Shown here: piece by piece, positions 34,376 to 45,798 of the stretch
Numbering within the stretch: position 1 is the first letter of the stretch
Layout of the letters: every line of letters begins with the position of its first letter
Source: Rhynchosporium graminicola
Lineage: Eukaryota; Ascomycota; Leotiomycetes; Helotiales; Ploettnerulaceae
Direction of reading: 5' to 3'
Assembly: GCA_900074885.1 (NCBI GenBank)
Contig: FJUW01000007.1
Coordinates: 252,826 to 316,825, forward strand
DNA: 64,000 nt
Made by a program: the position numbers and the translations under genes
The notes under the pieces: generated by a model
Told to the model about the DNA's origin: nothing
The model's input: only the letters and a program-made list of their open reading frames with translations
Database searches by the model: none

Positions 34376-35168
34376 CATGATGAACGAGGATGAGGAGACC
34401 AAGGATGAGATGTAAGGGTGGGAAGAATGTAAGATTAATTGACAAGAGATGGAAGTTACAAGCGAATTTGAAGGAGTCAAAAAAGACGAAGATGGGAGAG
34501 AAAGATGCAAGAATTGAAGTGGGATAGATTTAGTCGTCAAAATTTCGTGCAGGAGCAGACGATATTTGAACTTTAAACCTTCCAATACAATAAAATTGAA
34601 AATATGTCCAAGCCAGCTTGGCGAGAATTTCAGTCTTGACTACACTAAACGGCAATGGTAGATCTTTCTTCTTCCTGCATTGATATCCGTAGTGTCGACC
34701 ATCTACCTGACAGCATCGAGATTAGGGATGAACAAAAGTATCGACCCACAAACTATGATCAAGCAAAAGAAGAACACCCCAGTAGATATCTCAAGACAGA
34801 CCTGGTGTGTTGAACGAGTAGAAAGGTGCGCATCTGTTGGAGATGCCATAGTACTCGGTTGTTAATACAATATGTTACAATACTGACATGAGCTTCGCCT
34901 CTGTTGGTGTTTGCAGATGATATCGTACACTGGCCTCCATCTGCCACCTTCTGTGCTGAGTACACAGAGAGCAGATTCCCGCAATTTGAGAAATCGTGTT
35001 CTGACTGAGTCTCCAGGCGCAAGGAAGGAATCTGAGACTGTTTGAAGCAAGAGAGGTGGTGCATTGCAGTCTCCTTCGCAATTCGGTACTCCCTTCCCTC
35101 CCGCACCTTCGCAATCGAGTTGCTCCTGATTTTCTCCTATCTCTAACATCTCAACCCATTTCCCTCCA
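34376..35168. other. Convergent 3' region
   Basis: Between the agmatinase-family gene and FMC1. Overlapping minus-strand frames of 115-117 codons have no recognisable features. Confidence 0.5.
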
Positions 35169-35507
35169 TCATTCCTTCTTCCCGCCCTCCCCCTCCGCAG
35201 GATCCAAAGCACCATACGAAAACTCCTCCGGCAAATCCATCCCGACCCTCCTCGCCGTCATGCGAATCCTCTCTTCATCATCCATATTCATACCGGGATT
35301 GTATCTCTCCAGTAACGTAGCGTACATTCTCTGCGCTTTGATGTACTGTAGATACTGCTCGGCGTGCTCGATTGGTATGCGGGAGTTTGAGGTGATCGTG
35401 CTGCGGATTCGCGTTTTAAGTGGTGATGGTTTCTCGGTGAGGGGCCGGGAGGGCAGTTCGCGCAGGAAGGAACGGTAAAGAGAGCGGAGTTTGAGGGGGC
35501 TGGACAT
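35169..35507 (-). CDS. fmc1: LYR-motif ATP synthase assembly factor FMC1
   Basis: A single-exon gene of 112 residues. The N-terminus MSSPLKLRSLYRSFLRELPSR carries the LYR tripeptide in its usual LxxLYRxxLR context, followed by two amphipathic helices (STITSNSRIPIEHAEQYLQY and KAQRMYATLLERYNPG) as in the FMC1 family. FMC1 works with Atp12 in assembling the mitochondrial F1 sector, especially at high temperature in yeast. Another short LYR-family protein is possible, but length, the ELP after the LYR motif and the LLERYNPG segment favour FMC1. The C-terminus is acidic and Gly-rich. Confidence 0.82.
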   Translation of the reverse strand: MSSPLKLRSLYRSFLRELPSRPLTEKPSPLKTRIRSTITSNSRIPIEHAEQYLQYIKAQRMYATLLERYNPGMNMDDEERIRMTARRVGMDLPEEFSYGALDPAEGEGGKKE

Positions 35508-36683
35508 CTTGAGATTGGTAGAGGATAGGTGGTGAATGTTGTAGTATGGTAGAGTATTGAGACGGCAGATAACTGAGGAAGTTGGGGAGAGCTAGAGCTT
35601 TGTCGGCTGAACGTCGGGCTAGAAGCTCTCAATAAATTTGAATTTTCTCCACTGAGGACTCTCGCACAATTGCACCACGACACACTTCGGACTTCAACCA
35701 AGTACCACTCTGCAAAGCCTTGGGCTGCCTTTTTGGGGCAAACATCATTGCCAGGCGCAGGGACTAGTCATGCTGCAATTGCATACCGGAAACCAAGCTG
35801 GACTGAAGAGCTCAAAGGTCTCGAAGAGAGAAGCCTGAGTCTTCAGCTCCAGCAGCAAGCACTAAGGTATGCAGTTGCCTTTCTTCAACTATTTCCCCTC
35901 CTTCCATGATGATAAACAAGCTGGCACCAGTCCTATTGAACGATTTTGTACTCAGTTCTTGAGGAAAATGCTATGACTTCGGTCTCCTTCTGATAAATAC
36001 TTTTTCGATCCATTATCTCTTCGAATTATTTGGGATCTTGGCTAATGGTTTAAAAGGTTAACTTCCGCACAATGGCAAAGAGGTGTGAATACAGGGCCTG
36101 GGTTGTCTCGAGATTTTCATGGTAGGTGGGATACAGATATGTGGTCAGCAGTGAGGAAAGTTGTTCCATGAGAAGGATGCTAGGAAGTAGGTACGCTCAA
36201 GTACGATGACAACACTTATTCGTATACTTGGAATTATGCTCACGAAATGAAGTTGTTGAAGGAAAACAGCCTGACCAATCTTTCACTTATAATGTCGTCC
36301 ATATGTTTCGTCGTCAGATATTTCCTGTTGATATGCCTCTTTGGTCTGAATTCCTGTTGATATGCCTCTTTGGTCTGAACTTGACTATTTTCAATCCCAC
36401 ATACTTCAAGCAAGATGTTCTTGCTCCATTACAACAAGACTAGGTGGCTGATGGGGTTCAATGTGCTTCATTCTGTTCATTACATTCTTGACTTCCAGGG
36501 GTATGTGCTTGCAAAAACTCGAACGCCATTATCCAATGCACCTTTTCAACCTTTGCCTGTTCAAACCCACAGCAATTGACGCTTATCCGACGAGTGTTTC
36601 TGTGCACGACTTGTACCAGTCTCCAATGGCACTAAGACTCATAACTTCCTTCTTGATCTGTGTTCAAGTTCGCTATCCTGCAA
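35508..36683. other. Intergenic with a 29-bp tandem duplication
   Basis: FMC1 promoter side, then sequence with short open frames only. Confidence 0.5.
36322..36379. repeat. Perfect 29-bp tandem duplication
   Basis: The 29-mer starting TTCCTGTTGATATGCCTCTT at 36322 is repeated without any mismatch from 36351. The unit length is not a multiple of three. Confidence 0.97.
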
Positions 36684-37644
36684 TCAGGGATCACAGAAAT
36701 AGAAGAACTTCTCATCCGAACTATGCAACGTAGGTTGCGGAGCGATCACTGGCAAAGCAGTTGGCGTGCTCACCTCGACTGGCGAAGCAGATGATTGCAG
36801 GACAGGGTTTGCCACTTGGGGAGCCTGTTGTGCTGAAGATTGGGGAGGTGGAGAGGGAGGAGCTGCTTGTTGCGTCGTGGCAGGTGCAGCCTGTTGTTGA
36901 GTCGTTGTAGCTTGGGGAGGGGTTTGTTGTGTTGTAGCTTCAAGTTGAGCTGCCGTAGAACTCGGTGACGCTGCGTTGCCTGCATTGCCAGCACCGGCAA
37001 GTGTGGATGGGTTGACTGATTGTGCGATTTTCGTGCAATCGGCTAGAGATATTCGTCAGATCATATCCTTGTTTTCATAACGTATTGTAATCTCCAATTC
37101 TCAAGTTGGGTTCCCAGTTGTCCTGCGTCCATCCTCTCCCAACTCAAGTTCCTGACTCGAGAACGCTTCGACATAAGCAAGAAAGATGTGACTGAACATC
37201 GAGACTTACATTCCTGATCATCACATTGCCCAACGGAAAGACCACTGTTCTTGTTCCCGTTCGCTACTTTTGCGCAGGCGTTTTTCTGGTTGTTGCATGT
37301 CCGTACTGCCGCATCTGAGTATTTGGTGAAAGTATTACTCCCTACAGCAAAAGGTCGTTTGGGATCTGAGGTGCCCGTTATAGCTTCCGCCTTGACTCCA
37401 CCTAATGCGCCTGTGAATGTCTGAACTAAGAATTAGTTATACTCACGGCTATATGTCAACTCGTAAAGGAAGACTCCGTCCGATATTGAAAGCATTGTTG
37501 ATTTGCGGTGTACAAACTATTTACCTGAAGATTTCGTTCTTGCCGTGGAGCTCGTAGGAAGCCAGGAAAGTCGATTTGAATATCTGCACCCGCCAACACA
37601 ACGCCCACTCCCAGGCCAAAAGTCGATATTGTGAACAACCGCAT
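36684..37644 (-). CDS. Small secreted four-cysteine protein with Q/P/A/T-rich tail
   Basis: Exons on the minus strand 37644-37525, 37420-37210 and 37042-36684; 229 residues. A signal peptide (MRLFTISTFGLGVGVVLAGA) is followed by a short conserved-looking domain that ends in four cysteines, Cys82, Cys89, Cys106 and Cys113, in the pattern CNNQKNAC...GQCDDQESDC. This spacing recurs in many fungal secreted or wall-associated hypothetical proteins. From about residue 120 to 215 the chain is low complexity with Gln, Pro, Ala, Thr and Ser, typical of an O-glycosylated stalk. No hydrophobic C-terminal GPI signal is visible in this model, which ends SSDEKFFYFCDP; the end is less certain than the rest. 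The third exon has no ATG and so is easily missed. Confidence 0.7.
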
Positions 37645-40600
37645 CTTCACAGCTCCAAGAAACGCGCAGCGCAACCTCACCTCAAATCTCCCGAAAGATC
37701 AAGTTGAATGCCGGTGAAAAAGCACAAGATCCGATCTCCCAGGTCAGATCAGACTATTAAACAAACGAACTCTATAAAAGAACACAAAAATGAAGCTTCC
37801 AATAACACGATGACGAGTCAAAAAGAAGAAATAAGAACGAACGAAACAATCCGATGTGACTATAATCAATCCTTCTTACGATATGCCATCCCATGATCCC
37901 GCTTTCACGGGCGGAAAGGACATCGGGGAGGTGGCGTCTAGCGATGGAGCAGAGTGCGTTTCAGAGACCTGGAATTGGCGATATCGTCGCGTAACTTGCG
38001 TTTCATGACGATGCTCTGAGCGTCGAGATGGGTGTGTCCGGAAACATGCCAATTAGAACCAGGTTTTTGGACTCAACTTGGCGTTTGGATTTGCGTGTTG
38101 TTGAGGTTGTTACCGGATGTGAAGGAGGGAGGATTGTTATACGGCTCGGTAGGGGACGATTGGTCGTTGCAAGTGGTTATATGAAGCATCATATGAAGCA
38201 ATATATCGCGGAATTAATAATCGTTTGGCAAGCTGACTGATACATGTTAATTAGCATCTTCTTAGTATATACTACGACGAATCTGTAGCTTTATTCGTAT
38301 TTGACCTAGTTTTTTTTTTGTTTTTTTTTGGATACGATAGATACGTCGCTTTGAACAACCAGGAAAAGCACGTCTCGCTTACAGTAACGGGCGATTAACT
38401 TGGCCGTCTCAAAGTATCCATCCTGTGAATAACAAATACCGAACTGAAAAGATTTAGATAATTGTATAGATTTCTGACACCAACAGCTAAACCAATTTAG
38501 GCATTTCTGAGGTCATACACCCCCTTCTGTCTGCTTCTAGCACGCAGCGCCATTTTTCCACAAGTGCCTTCGTGGAATTAGGGAATGCAATTGCGAGCCT
38601 GCGAGTACTTACGGTGTTTGGGACTAGTTTTTTTCAGCGCTATATTTAGGATTCGGGTGTGGGCTAGGTTTGGAGTAGGTCTTTTGGGTATTTTTTTAGT
38701 GCAGGCTGAGGTACTTTGTAGGGTGTAACTGTGCATAGTCGATATAAGTAATATCAGAATAAATGTTGATACTCTATATCTGACTTTTCCGGTACGTTCA
38801 TAACTGAGCTCTGGATGGGCTATGTAGATGAGAACAGCCAGATTTTGCTGGGAAGTACATCAGAGACATTTTGCCAGCATCATTCAATCGTAAGCTCGGA
38901 AAAGCAAGCTGCGACTAACTCTCGTAGAATTCTGACATCAAAATGAGCGTTCATCTTCTGCCCTTACGAAATCCTCTGATTCCCGCCTACGGCTTTACCT
39001 GCGTAAAGAGAAACTGCTAGGGCTCGCCACTTTCTATGTTACCTACTCTACATGCGTAATCTGGAAACAGGCACGAGAACACGAATACTTCAAGGTCGTG
39101 CTGTCTTACTCTCTCATTTGATCACCACGTATGACGAAGGTCAGCCGTTGCCTATAGATCATGAAAGACAATGATTTAAGGCATGGTCAATTCTTTCCCA
39201 CGTTCAAAGGACTACCTCTTCGTTCCAAAATAGTATAGTTGCTAAGCGAGAACACAAAAACAAGAGCAACAGGAGAAATAGTCATCTACGGCCTGTGGTA
39301 CCATTCGAATCACATCTACAGCCAACATATCAGAAGTCGCGATCATATTACGATTTTCGCTCTACCGACGACGAAACTGCTCAACCTTGTCTTATTACGA
39401 GTCTATTGAATCTTAAACTGCACGAGTCCTTCCCAACAGAGCGCATCACTGCCAAAAAGAAATTTTGATTCTCAGAGGTCGAGGCATGGCCGAGCATGAC
39501 CATCACTCTCGCAATTTACCATACATCAATGCACACATCAGTCATAGCCCGGAGTGGATGTATGGAAGAAGATCAGGAGAAGTTTAACCAACATGGTAAA
39601 AACAAAGTCTTCTCATCACGGTTGAAAACAATATACGTCTTCTTGAAGAATTCTCTCCCCAAAGGCTTGCGGCCCTCGTTATCGCCGTAAGTTGGCAATT
39701 TCACGACTGTATAGACACACACAGCTCCAAAGTATTATCACAGCCTTTCTTGGTTCCTTCCGGAATCAGCATGTTCCTCGATCACGTTTCACCACTATTT
39801 CCCCCCTCACACACGTCTACCTCCATGTCAATATTTCCCGGCACAAAATATTTATAGGACACAGCACTGACGTAAACGTTATCCGAGTTGATAAGTCCAT
39901 GGACATATCCTTTCCAGGCTGTGGATTAATTGCGATCTCTCTGACCTTCGATTCCTGAAGTCCGTCTGGTTTCGGTTTGACAAACAGCTAGACGCAGTGA
40001 CCTGGATTCTCCAATCCGAGTCATCTCGGAATAGTCGATGACTCAGATGTCTCCTTCGAACAGAGTCTCGCAGAGTCTACCAAGCATAAGATCCTTCGTA
40101 CTTCCATAGCATGTTGGCCACAATATGTAGTGACTAGCGTATTTGGTACACGAGATACGAAGATCCACATCACATTCATTTTTAACAGCTCAGAGCGTAT
40201 AATTCAATCCAGGCGTTCATTTCATATTTCGTAAGTTAACGAGTTTAACTCTTCATAGGCACTTTACCCTGTGTCTGGATTATATTTTCTCGGCTGTCAA
40301 CATCCGATTGGCTCCCAAGAAAACCAACATCTTTGATTCAAATATCAGTCATCTGAGCGAGCGTAGAAGATACTACTTTCGGTAACCTGTGCGTGGTATT
40401 TTGGAAGAAATTTCTCGGTACCAGGGATCTAGAGTACTTCAACGTAGCATTTGACGGACTTATCCTCCCCAATCGAGCGCTAAGAATACTGGAAGAAATG
40501 CGTATCTCTCCTGTTTCGTACATTTGTGTCTTTAGGCCTTACATTTTAATTAAATCGCATCTTTGATGTCAGGAATCATGAGAGGTGGTATTTCTTCAAT

Positions 40601-41842
40601 TAATACGGCAAATTACTTAATTGAGTGTGACAGAATTTCTTTTGATCAAGTTATTTGCCCTCTGCTCTGAGAACTAATCACCGGCCCATCTTAATTCTTT
40701 ATGTATCACTCACATCTTCCAATCGTGCATGACAGTTCAGGCTGACTATGTGCGTATGTCAGATAGATTGTGGAGAGCATTTTCGTTCCTGTGACTTGAT
40801 TACCTTATTACTCTCGCATGCAATTTCAATCCGCAGCGCCATTCATTTTTGAAACAACTTCACAGCATCTTCGTCTGGTGCAAACGCTCTCAAACACATC
40901 CGGCACAATCCATACATCTGACGAAGGACATGGAGGATAGGAGAAAAGAAAATTAAGGAACAAGGAGACCTATACCCTGATGAACGGAAAATTTCAGTCG
41001 TTGAAGTGCAATTTTCGACAAGCTCTGAATTAAGCGAAGGACAACAAACGTATCATCGAGCAGCTTGAGAAATCTGCAGAGGAAAAGCCGCAAAAAGCGA
41101 ATTAATATCCTGAAAGACTGAAAGAAAGGCAAGGTTAATAATTGGAGTTATCGAGTATTCTATCCCATGACGAGATAATAGACGTTCTTTAGGTGCTATA
41201 GAAGCGAGGAAGGACAGGGCTGCCCGAGAGTCTTGGCACGGCGCTCATCGCAGATAAGCGAAGTCAACAACCAATTGAAGCGAGACGGAGCGAGCCGCTT
41301 GAGAGTGAGATAGATAGGGACTATCGCGAAGATGGGCTCTAACCCGGGACGGGAAGCAACTGAAAAGAGGCCAGGTCCCGCAACACTCAAATACTGTCAA
41401 AATCCTAACTCAACACGATAGAAGTATTCACAGAATCAGTTTGACATCCCATAGAAAAATATTTGATCTTTCGCTTTCGTTGAAGCGTTAAAGGGCATTA
41501 AAATGAGACTTCTTAAGTGAAGAAAGACAAAGAATTGATGTTTTTGTGTGCTTTGGTCGTGCCCCCGATTCGGTCGTTTCCCGAAACGGTGTAGAGGATG
41601 GGGTACGTGATGTGGATGGTCGATCTATTAAGTTTGTGGAAAATTGAAGGGATTGTTCTCCATGCAGATATCAACAATAGAGGATAATTTGACAAAGATA
41701 CGTCGAAATTACAAAGCGATGAGAAGTGGGATGTACATAGAACAGACAACATGAGAAAGTGGAAAGACTACTCATTTACTCATCTACTCACATAAGAACT
41801 TGAGAACTTTTTGAGAGAATAAACTGGGCTTCGAATGTCTTC
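37645..41842. other. Gene-poor region
   Basis: More than 4 kb without any supported gene. Frames are short and dense with stops on both strands, and base composition is AT-leaning. One GC-richer patch at about 41190-41395 (minus-strand open frame of 64 codons, with a PIYLTLKRLA segment) stands out and could be a remnant of a non-LTR retroelement, but this is weak. Poly-T runs occur near 38311-38330. Confidence 0.5.
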
Positions 41843-42866
41843 ATGCGCCACTTTCTCACTCCCAAGGTCGAAGACCTCACCAGTTACTTATCAGCTCTTA
41901 CTATTTTTCAATTCCAGAATCATTACATAACCAATCAATTAGTTGAAGCCGCCGAAACTGATGGATTTTTCGGCCTCGTGGACCATGGAATTTCGCACCC
42001 AGAAATCGGGCATGTGTTCTCGGCATCAGAATCTTTCTTCTTACTCCCAGATACTGCGAGGGCACCGTCCCATTCGCAAAACTAAATGCAGGCTGGGAGA
42101 AAAATGCTCAGGTTCGACCGTCTACAGGTCAACCAGGTAGGAAAGAGAATTACCAGATGCAGTTCGGAGCAAATATGAATGGATGCTGGCTTCCTGAGTC
42201 TACGCTTCCAGTTTTTTCAAAGACACAAGTCTGAATTTTATGAGGAAGGTTCAGGAAGTGAGTGAGAAGCTCATGGTGTGCTTCGCTCGGGGTTTGGGAG
42301 TTGAGGATGACTACTTCGTCAGAGCTCATGATGTCTTGAGGAAGGAGAGCCAGACCGTGTTGCGACTACTGCATTACTTTGAGGTTGACAAGGATGTACC
42401 AGTTCCTGAAGGCTAATACAGAGCGGAGCACATGTCGATTGGGACTTCGTCACGCTCTTATTCCAAAGGGCCGGGCAATCAGGACTGGAGATTTGTCCTG
42501 GGAGAAGTGTCGACCGAATTTGGGATTGGAGATACATGGACAAAGGTGTAGCCAGTACCAGGAGAGATTATCAGCAACATCGGTGATCTGTCGATGAGCT
42601 GGAGTGACGATAGGTTCAAGAGTACGTTCCATCGTGTCAAGACGCCAGTGCATGTCGAGAAGGACTATTTTGGCCCGAGGTACAGCATGGCTTTCTTCAA
42701 TCAGCCGTGTACAGATGCTGTGATCCAGGGACCGGGAATGAACTATTCTGCTGTGACTGGAAAGGAGTTCACTCAGGCAGCAATGGCTTGGAATTATATG
42801 GCTTTGAATGAGAGGAAGGCAAAGCTGGCGGAAGTAAAAAGTGCTGCTGAAGCTGGAAGCTCTTGA
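41843..42866 (+). pseudogene. Broken 2-oxoglutarate/Fe(II)-dependent oxygenase
   Basis: Three frames together cover an isopenicillin-N-synthase-like dioxygenase. The N-terminal DIOX_N region (FQNHYITNQLVEAAETDGFF, GLVDHGIS) is in the frame starting at 41843; the next part (LNAGWEKNAQ, KENYQMQFGANMNG) needs a shift near 42060; a third part (KVQEVSEKLMVCFARGLG) a shift near 42220-42235; the iron motif AHVDWDFVTLLFQ appears in yet another frame at about 42430 after a TAA at 42414; the C-terminal part with DDRFKSTFHRVKTP and YSMAFFNQP is in the frame ending 42866. At least four breaks, not explained by introns with proper sites, make this a pseudogene. The protein similarity is still high along its length, so decay may be fairly recent. 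Native substrate is unknown. Confidence 0.8.
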
Positions 42867-43916
42867 AAATTATCTCATAGTTGCTATGAATGCACTTGAG
42901 AAAGCGTTGCTATGCTCTCAACATCTCGCTTTTCAAGTGAATCGAGTAAAGCGTTTCGGAGTTCTGACACCACGGCTGGGCAGATTCATCTCCTGCAATA
43001 AGTAAAGCCATTGGATATTTGCACCACTTCGAAGTTTCGTCTTCTACTTTAGGCAGTGTACTGTGATATTCCTATGACTCTAGATATTGTGTACAGAGAA
43101 TTCCGCCAAGTGCTAGAGTCATACCTTATCTGACAATTTCACCTACAGTATCGCTTCGTCGAATACAAATTAACCCAAACTTATTACTTCACACTGTCCG
43201 ATTCTTTCTCTTCTCCATGGGCAAGGAGTGTGCACGTGGGCCTCGAAGAAAGTTCCCATCATGAAACATGATTCTGCGCTTTCGATGAAGTTCTCTCCAC
43301 ACATGACAGAATTAATTTCGTCTTCGGTTGCGTTTTTCTTAATCAGTTTATTACATCCTTTTCTCAAGCCTCTTACCCAATTTCAAGCTGTTTTTGACAA
43401 TTGTGAACACATGCCGTGCCCTTGGCTTGCACTTTTTCAGGAATAGCATCTTATCAGATAACCAATCAATCTGTAATCAGGAAGTCAGTCCTCTTCCTAT
43501 TGCTGCTCCCTCCTACACCCCACCCCACCCGCCTCGGCGAGGCCGTGTTCTTCCAGTCACTCTCCCGGCGCACAATCAGCGCAGGGGCGGTAGGACGGGG
43601 ATCGAAAACCGCACAAAAAGCGCAAGAGTGGCGCCAAACCCGCACAAACAGCTCAGATGCACTCAGACCACGCACAAAACTCGCATCCTGCATGACCCAT
43701 GATTGGTTGTAACAGTTTCAATGCGGGTCAGTTGGCAACATGCATAAACGTTACGAGGGAGCATAAAAGGCTGCTTGTCCCACGTTAACATGGTATTTTC
43801 CATCCTCATTTCATTCAAGACATCACATCTACAAGACTTCCATACCACTTCTCACACACATCCAAACCCTTCAAACCACCTCATCCAACACCCTCAAACT
43901 CCAGAAATCCATCATC
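42867..43916. other. Intergenic with metallothionein 1 promoter
   Basis: No gene in the first 600 bp. The last 400 bp hold a GC-rich patch (about 43510-43640) and the metallothionein core promoter. Confidence 0.5.
43762..43769 (+). promoter_or_regulatory. TATA-like element of metallothionein 1
   Basis: CATAAAAG lies about 150 bp before the start codon, followed by a pyrimidine-rich leader. A GGCTGC core follows directly, which resembles the GCTG core of fungal copper-regulator sites, but the flanks do not fully fit the Ace1/Amt1 pattern. Confidence 0.4.
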
Positions 43917-44143
43917 ATGAAGGGCGAATGCGGATGCTCCAGTGCCTCAAGCTGTAAGTTCCTGCTATCTCTTGGCGTTGGAACGAACCCCTCCTTTCAC
44001 CCCACCTTGGACAGGACTACCTCACAATACTTATACCTATACAAGATCTGCTCAAGAAAGTCAACTGAAGAGGAAGATATACTAACAACCCATGAACAGG
44101 CAACTGCGGCGCTGACTGCTCCTGCTCCAGCTGCGGAAAATAA
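43917..44143 (+). CDS. Metallothionein, Neurospora copper-MT type, 26 aa
   Basis: Binds copper (and possibly zinc or cadmium) through cysteine thiolates in the cytosol, for metal detoxification and storage. Two exons, 43917-43953 and 44100-44143, around a 146-bp intron with donor GTAAGT and acceptor ACAG, give 26 residues. The seven cysteines (5, 7, 13, 15, 19, 21, 24) make three CxC units and one CxxC, and the segment SSASSCNCGADCSCSSCGK matches the classic fungal copper metallothionein almost residue by residue. There are no aromatic residues, as expected. Only splicing reveals it: the second exon carries the last four cysteines. Metal-induced transcription is the family rule. A second cysteine-rich micro-gene lies 1.5 kb downstream in the same direction. 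Confidence 0.92.
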
Positions 44144-45656
44144 ATCCCTCCACTCTCCTTCGAAAAGGATTTCGACCTTGCGCTTCTTCGCACATGCATC
44201 TTCGGTTCTTCTTCGCCGTAGTAGATGACTTGCTACGGATTTCGAAACATTCACTTGGTCTTCAGGCTTGGAGGGGATGATTCGATAATGGGGGATGGAT
44301 TGGGGAGCATGTTTTTCTTCTTCTTGTGATACCACGGCTGATATTTATGGCGGGGTGGTGGATGGACGGGCTTGTATTGTGATGAATCGAGAATGATACT
44401 TTGCACCCAACAGTTTCGAAGTTCCTCTCCGAAACCCGAAATGTGACGGTAAATGGTGGAGTTGATGCCTAGTCGTGCTTTCCTGTTCAAGTGATAATAG
44501 TCTTCCTTTCCCTGATATAACCGTGAACAAGAGCACTAATCTCGATTTCTTTACTCCCTCTATACTTCCTTCATTGACCCTCTCTTATCCCTTTTCATTG
44601 AACTTTCCTCCTTTACTATAGCAAAACCCGTCATAACGCGACTGGAGAGGCAGTAAATCCGTTCGTTATAAGTCACCATTTCGTACGGCACTTCCTTCCG
44701 TCTCGATCGTCGTTGTTTGTACAAGGCCGAATTTCATTGGTTTATACAAGATCAGGCAGGTAGTGGGTGTGAAAATGCATGCTGTCGTGTATCCGTAACC
44801 CCACGCCTCATATGTGCTGCCACGTACGCTGTCGTTTCGGCGTGTCAAAGTATGCAAACGTGGGAGGACTGCATGTATATCTGATGCTGTACGTGAGTTG
44901 CATGCCGCAGATCTTTCGGTTTAGTGTCGGTTTAAAGTTTGGTGGGTTGTGTACGGAGTTTATACGGTTCAGGCGGAAGATGTAAAAGGCTGCAAGAGTA
45001 AGATATATTCATAACCTTTATACGTTTCTCATCTTAAACTCAAGGTCTCGACCTTAGAAACGGAACAAGATACCTACTGTACTTTGCTCGGATGTTGGAC
45101 GTATGATCTTCCAGTCTCCTCGGAGTAATGTGCGTCGACCGCACTTCCTTGCCTCTTCATTAGCACATCCGAACCCCCAAGATCAAGCGCCTTGCATTAT
45201 CCTCCACACCTCCAACCCAGTACGAACCTATCTTCCCATGCATCCCGTGAGCTTCCACATGCTGCAACGCAGCGCCAAGCTCCAATATCCTTACGCTACC
45301 CCACTCCACATTTACATCCCCTCTATCATCTTCCTCACCTGATTTGATAGTCCAAGTCTTAAGTGCTTGAAGGTGGGTTTGTACATTCTAATGCATGGTT
45401 GTCACATGCGTACTACCTCAAACCTCCAAGAACGCCTCTCTATCAAGCCAGTTCCCTTAAGCCGCTCGAATGAGGGATCGAACAGCTCAGGTAGAGAAGA
45501 AGATAGAAATATAAGTACAGCTGCTCTCTCCTCGATTTTCTACTTCTTCTTCTTCAGCTCCAAGCATCATTCACAAAAATCCATCATCTACTACCAAGCA
45601 AACAAAACATCATCTCCTTTAAGGAAACCCTCTACCAAAAACCAACAACCATCAAC
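44144..45656. other. Spacer between the two metallothionein genes
   Basis: No gene. 3' UTR of the first and promoter of the second; the last 200 bp are pyrimidine-rich. Confidence 0.5.
45508..45515 (+). promoter_or_regulatory. TATA-like element of the second metallothionein
   Basis: ATATAAGT lies about 145 bp before the start codon, at nearly the same distance as in the first metallothionein gene, followed by a CAGCTGCTC core and a CT-rich leader. Confidence 0.4.
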
Positions 45657-45798
45657 ATGGGAGACTGTTCATGTACTTCATGCAAGGGGTGCTCTTCCTG
45701 CGAGAGCTGCTCATGCTGCACTGTATGTCTCCTCCTATATTGAGTTTCTTTCCCTCGTGACACCCTCTTTCCTACTCCTTGAACAATAGAGAGTCTGA
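45657..45798 (+). CDS. Second metallothionein-like cysteine-rich micro-protein
   Basis: The ATG at 45657 (context CAACATGGG) opens a peptide with eight cysteines in the first 21 residues, at 4, 6, 9, 12, 15, 18, 20 and 21: CxC, then four consecutive CxxC steps, then CxCC. The rest is Ser, Gly, Asp, Lys, Glu and Thr. If the GTATGT at 45723 is a donor and the TAG at 45787-45789 the acceptor, the end is RV-stop and the length is 24 residues; without splicing it ends VCLLLY-stop at 28 residues. Both forms keep all eight cysteines. The start MGDC resembles Neurospora metallothionein. The cysteine spacing differs from the upstream gene, so it may prefer another metal. It is too short for routine gene prediction. 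Confidence 0.75.

Noticed and set aside
41843..42866. Oxygenase as an intact gene with several introns
   Set aside because: The frame changes lack donor and acceptor pairs, and stops lie within conserved protein blocks, so splicing cannot rescue it.
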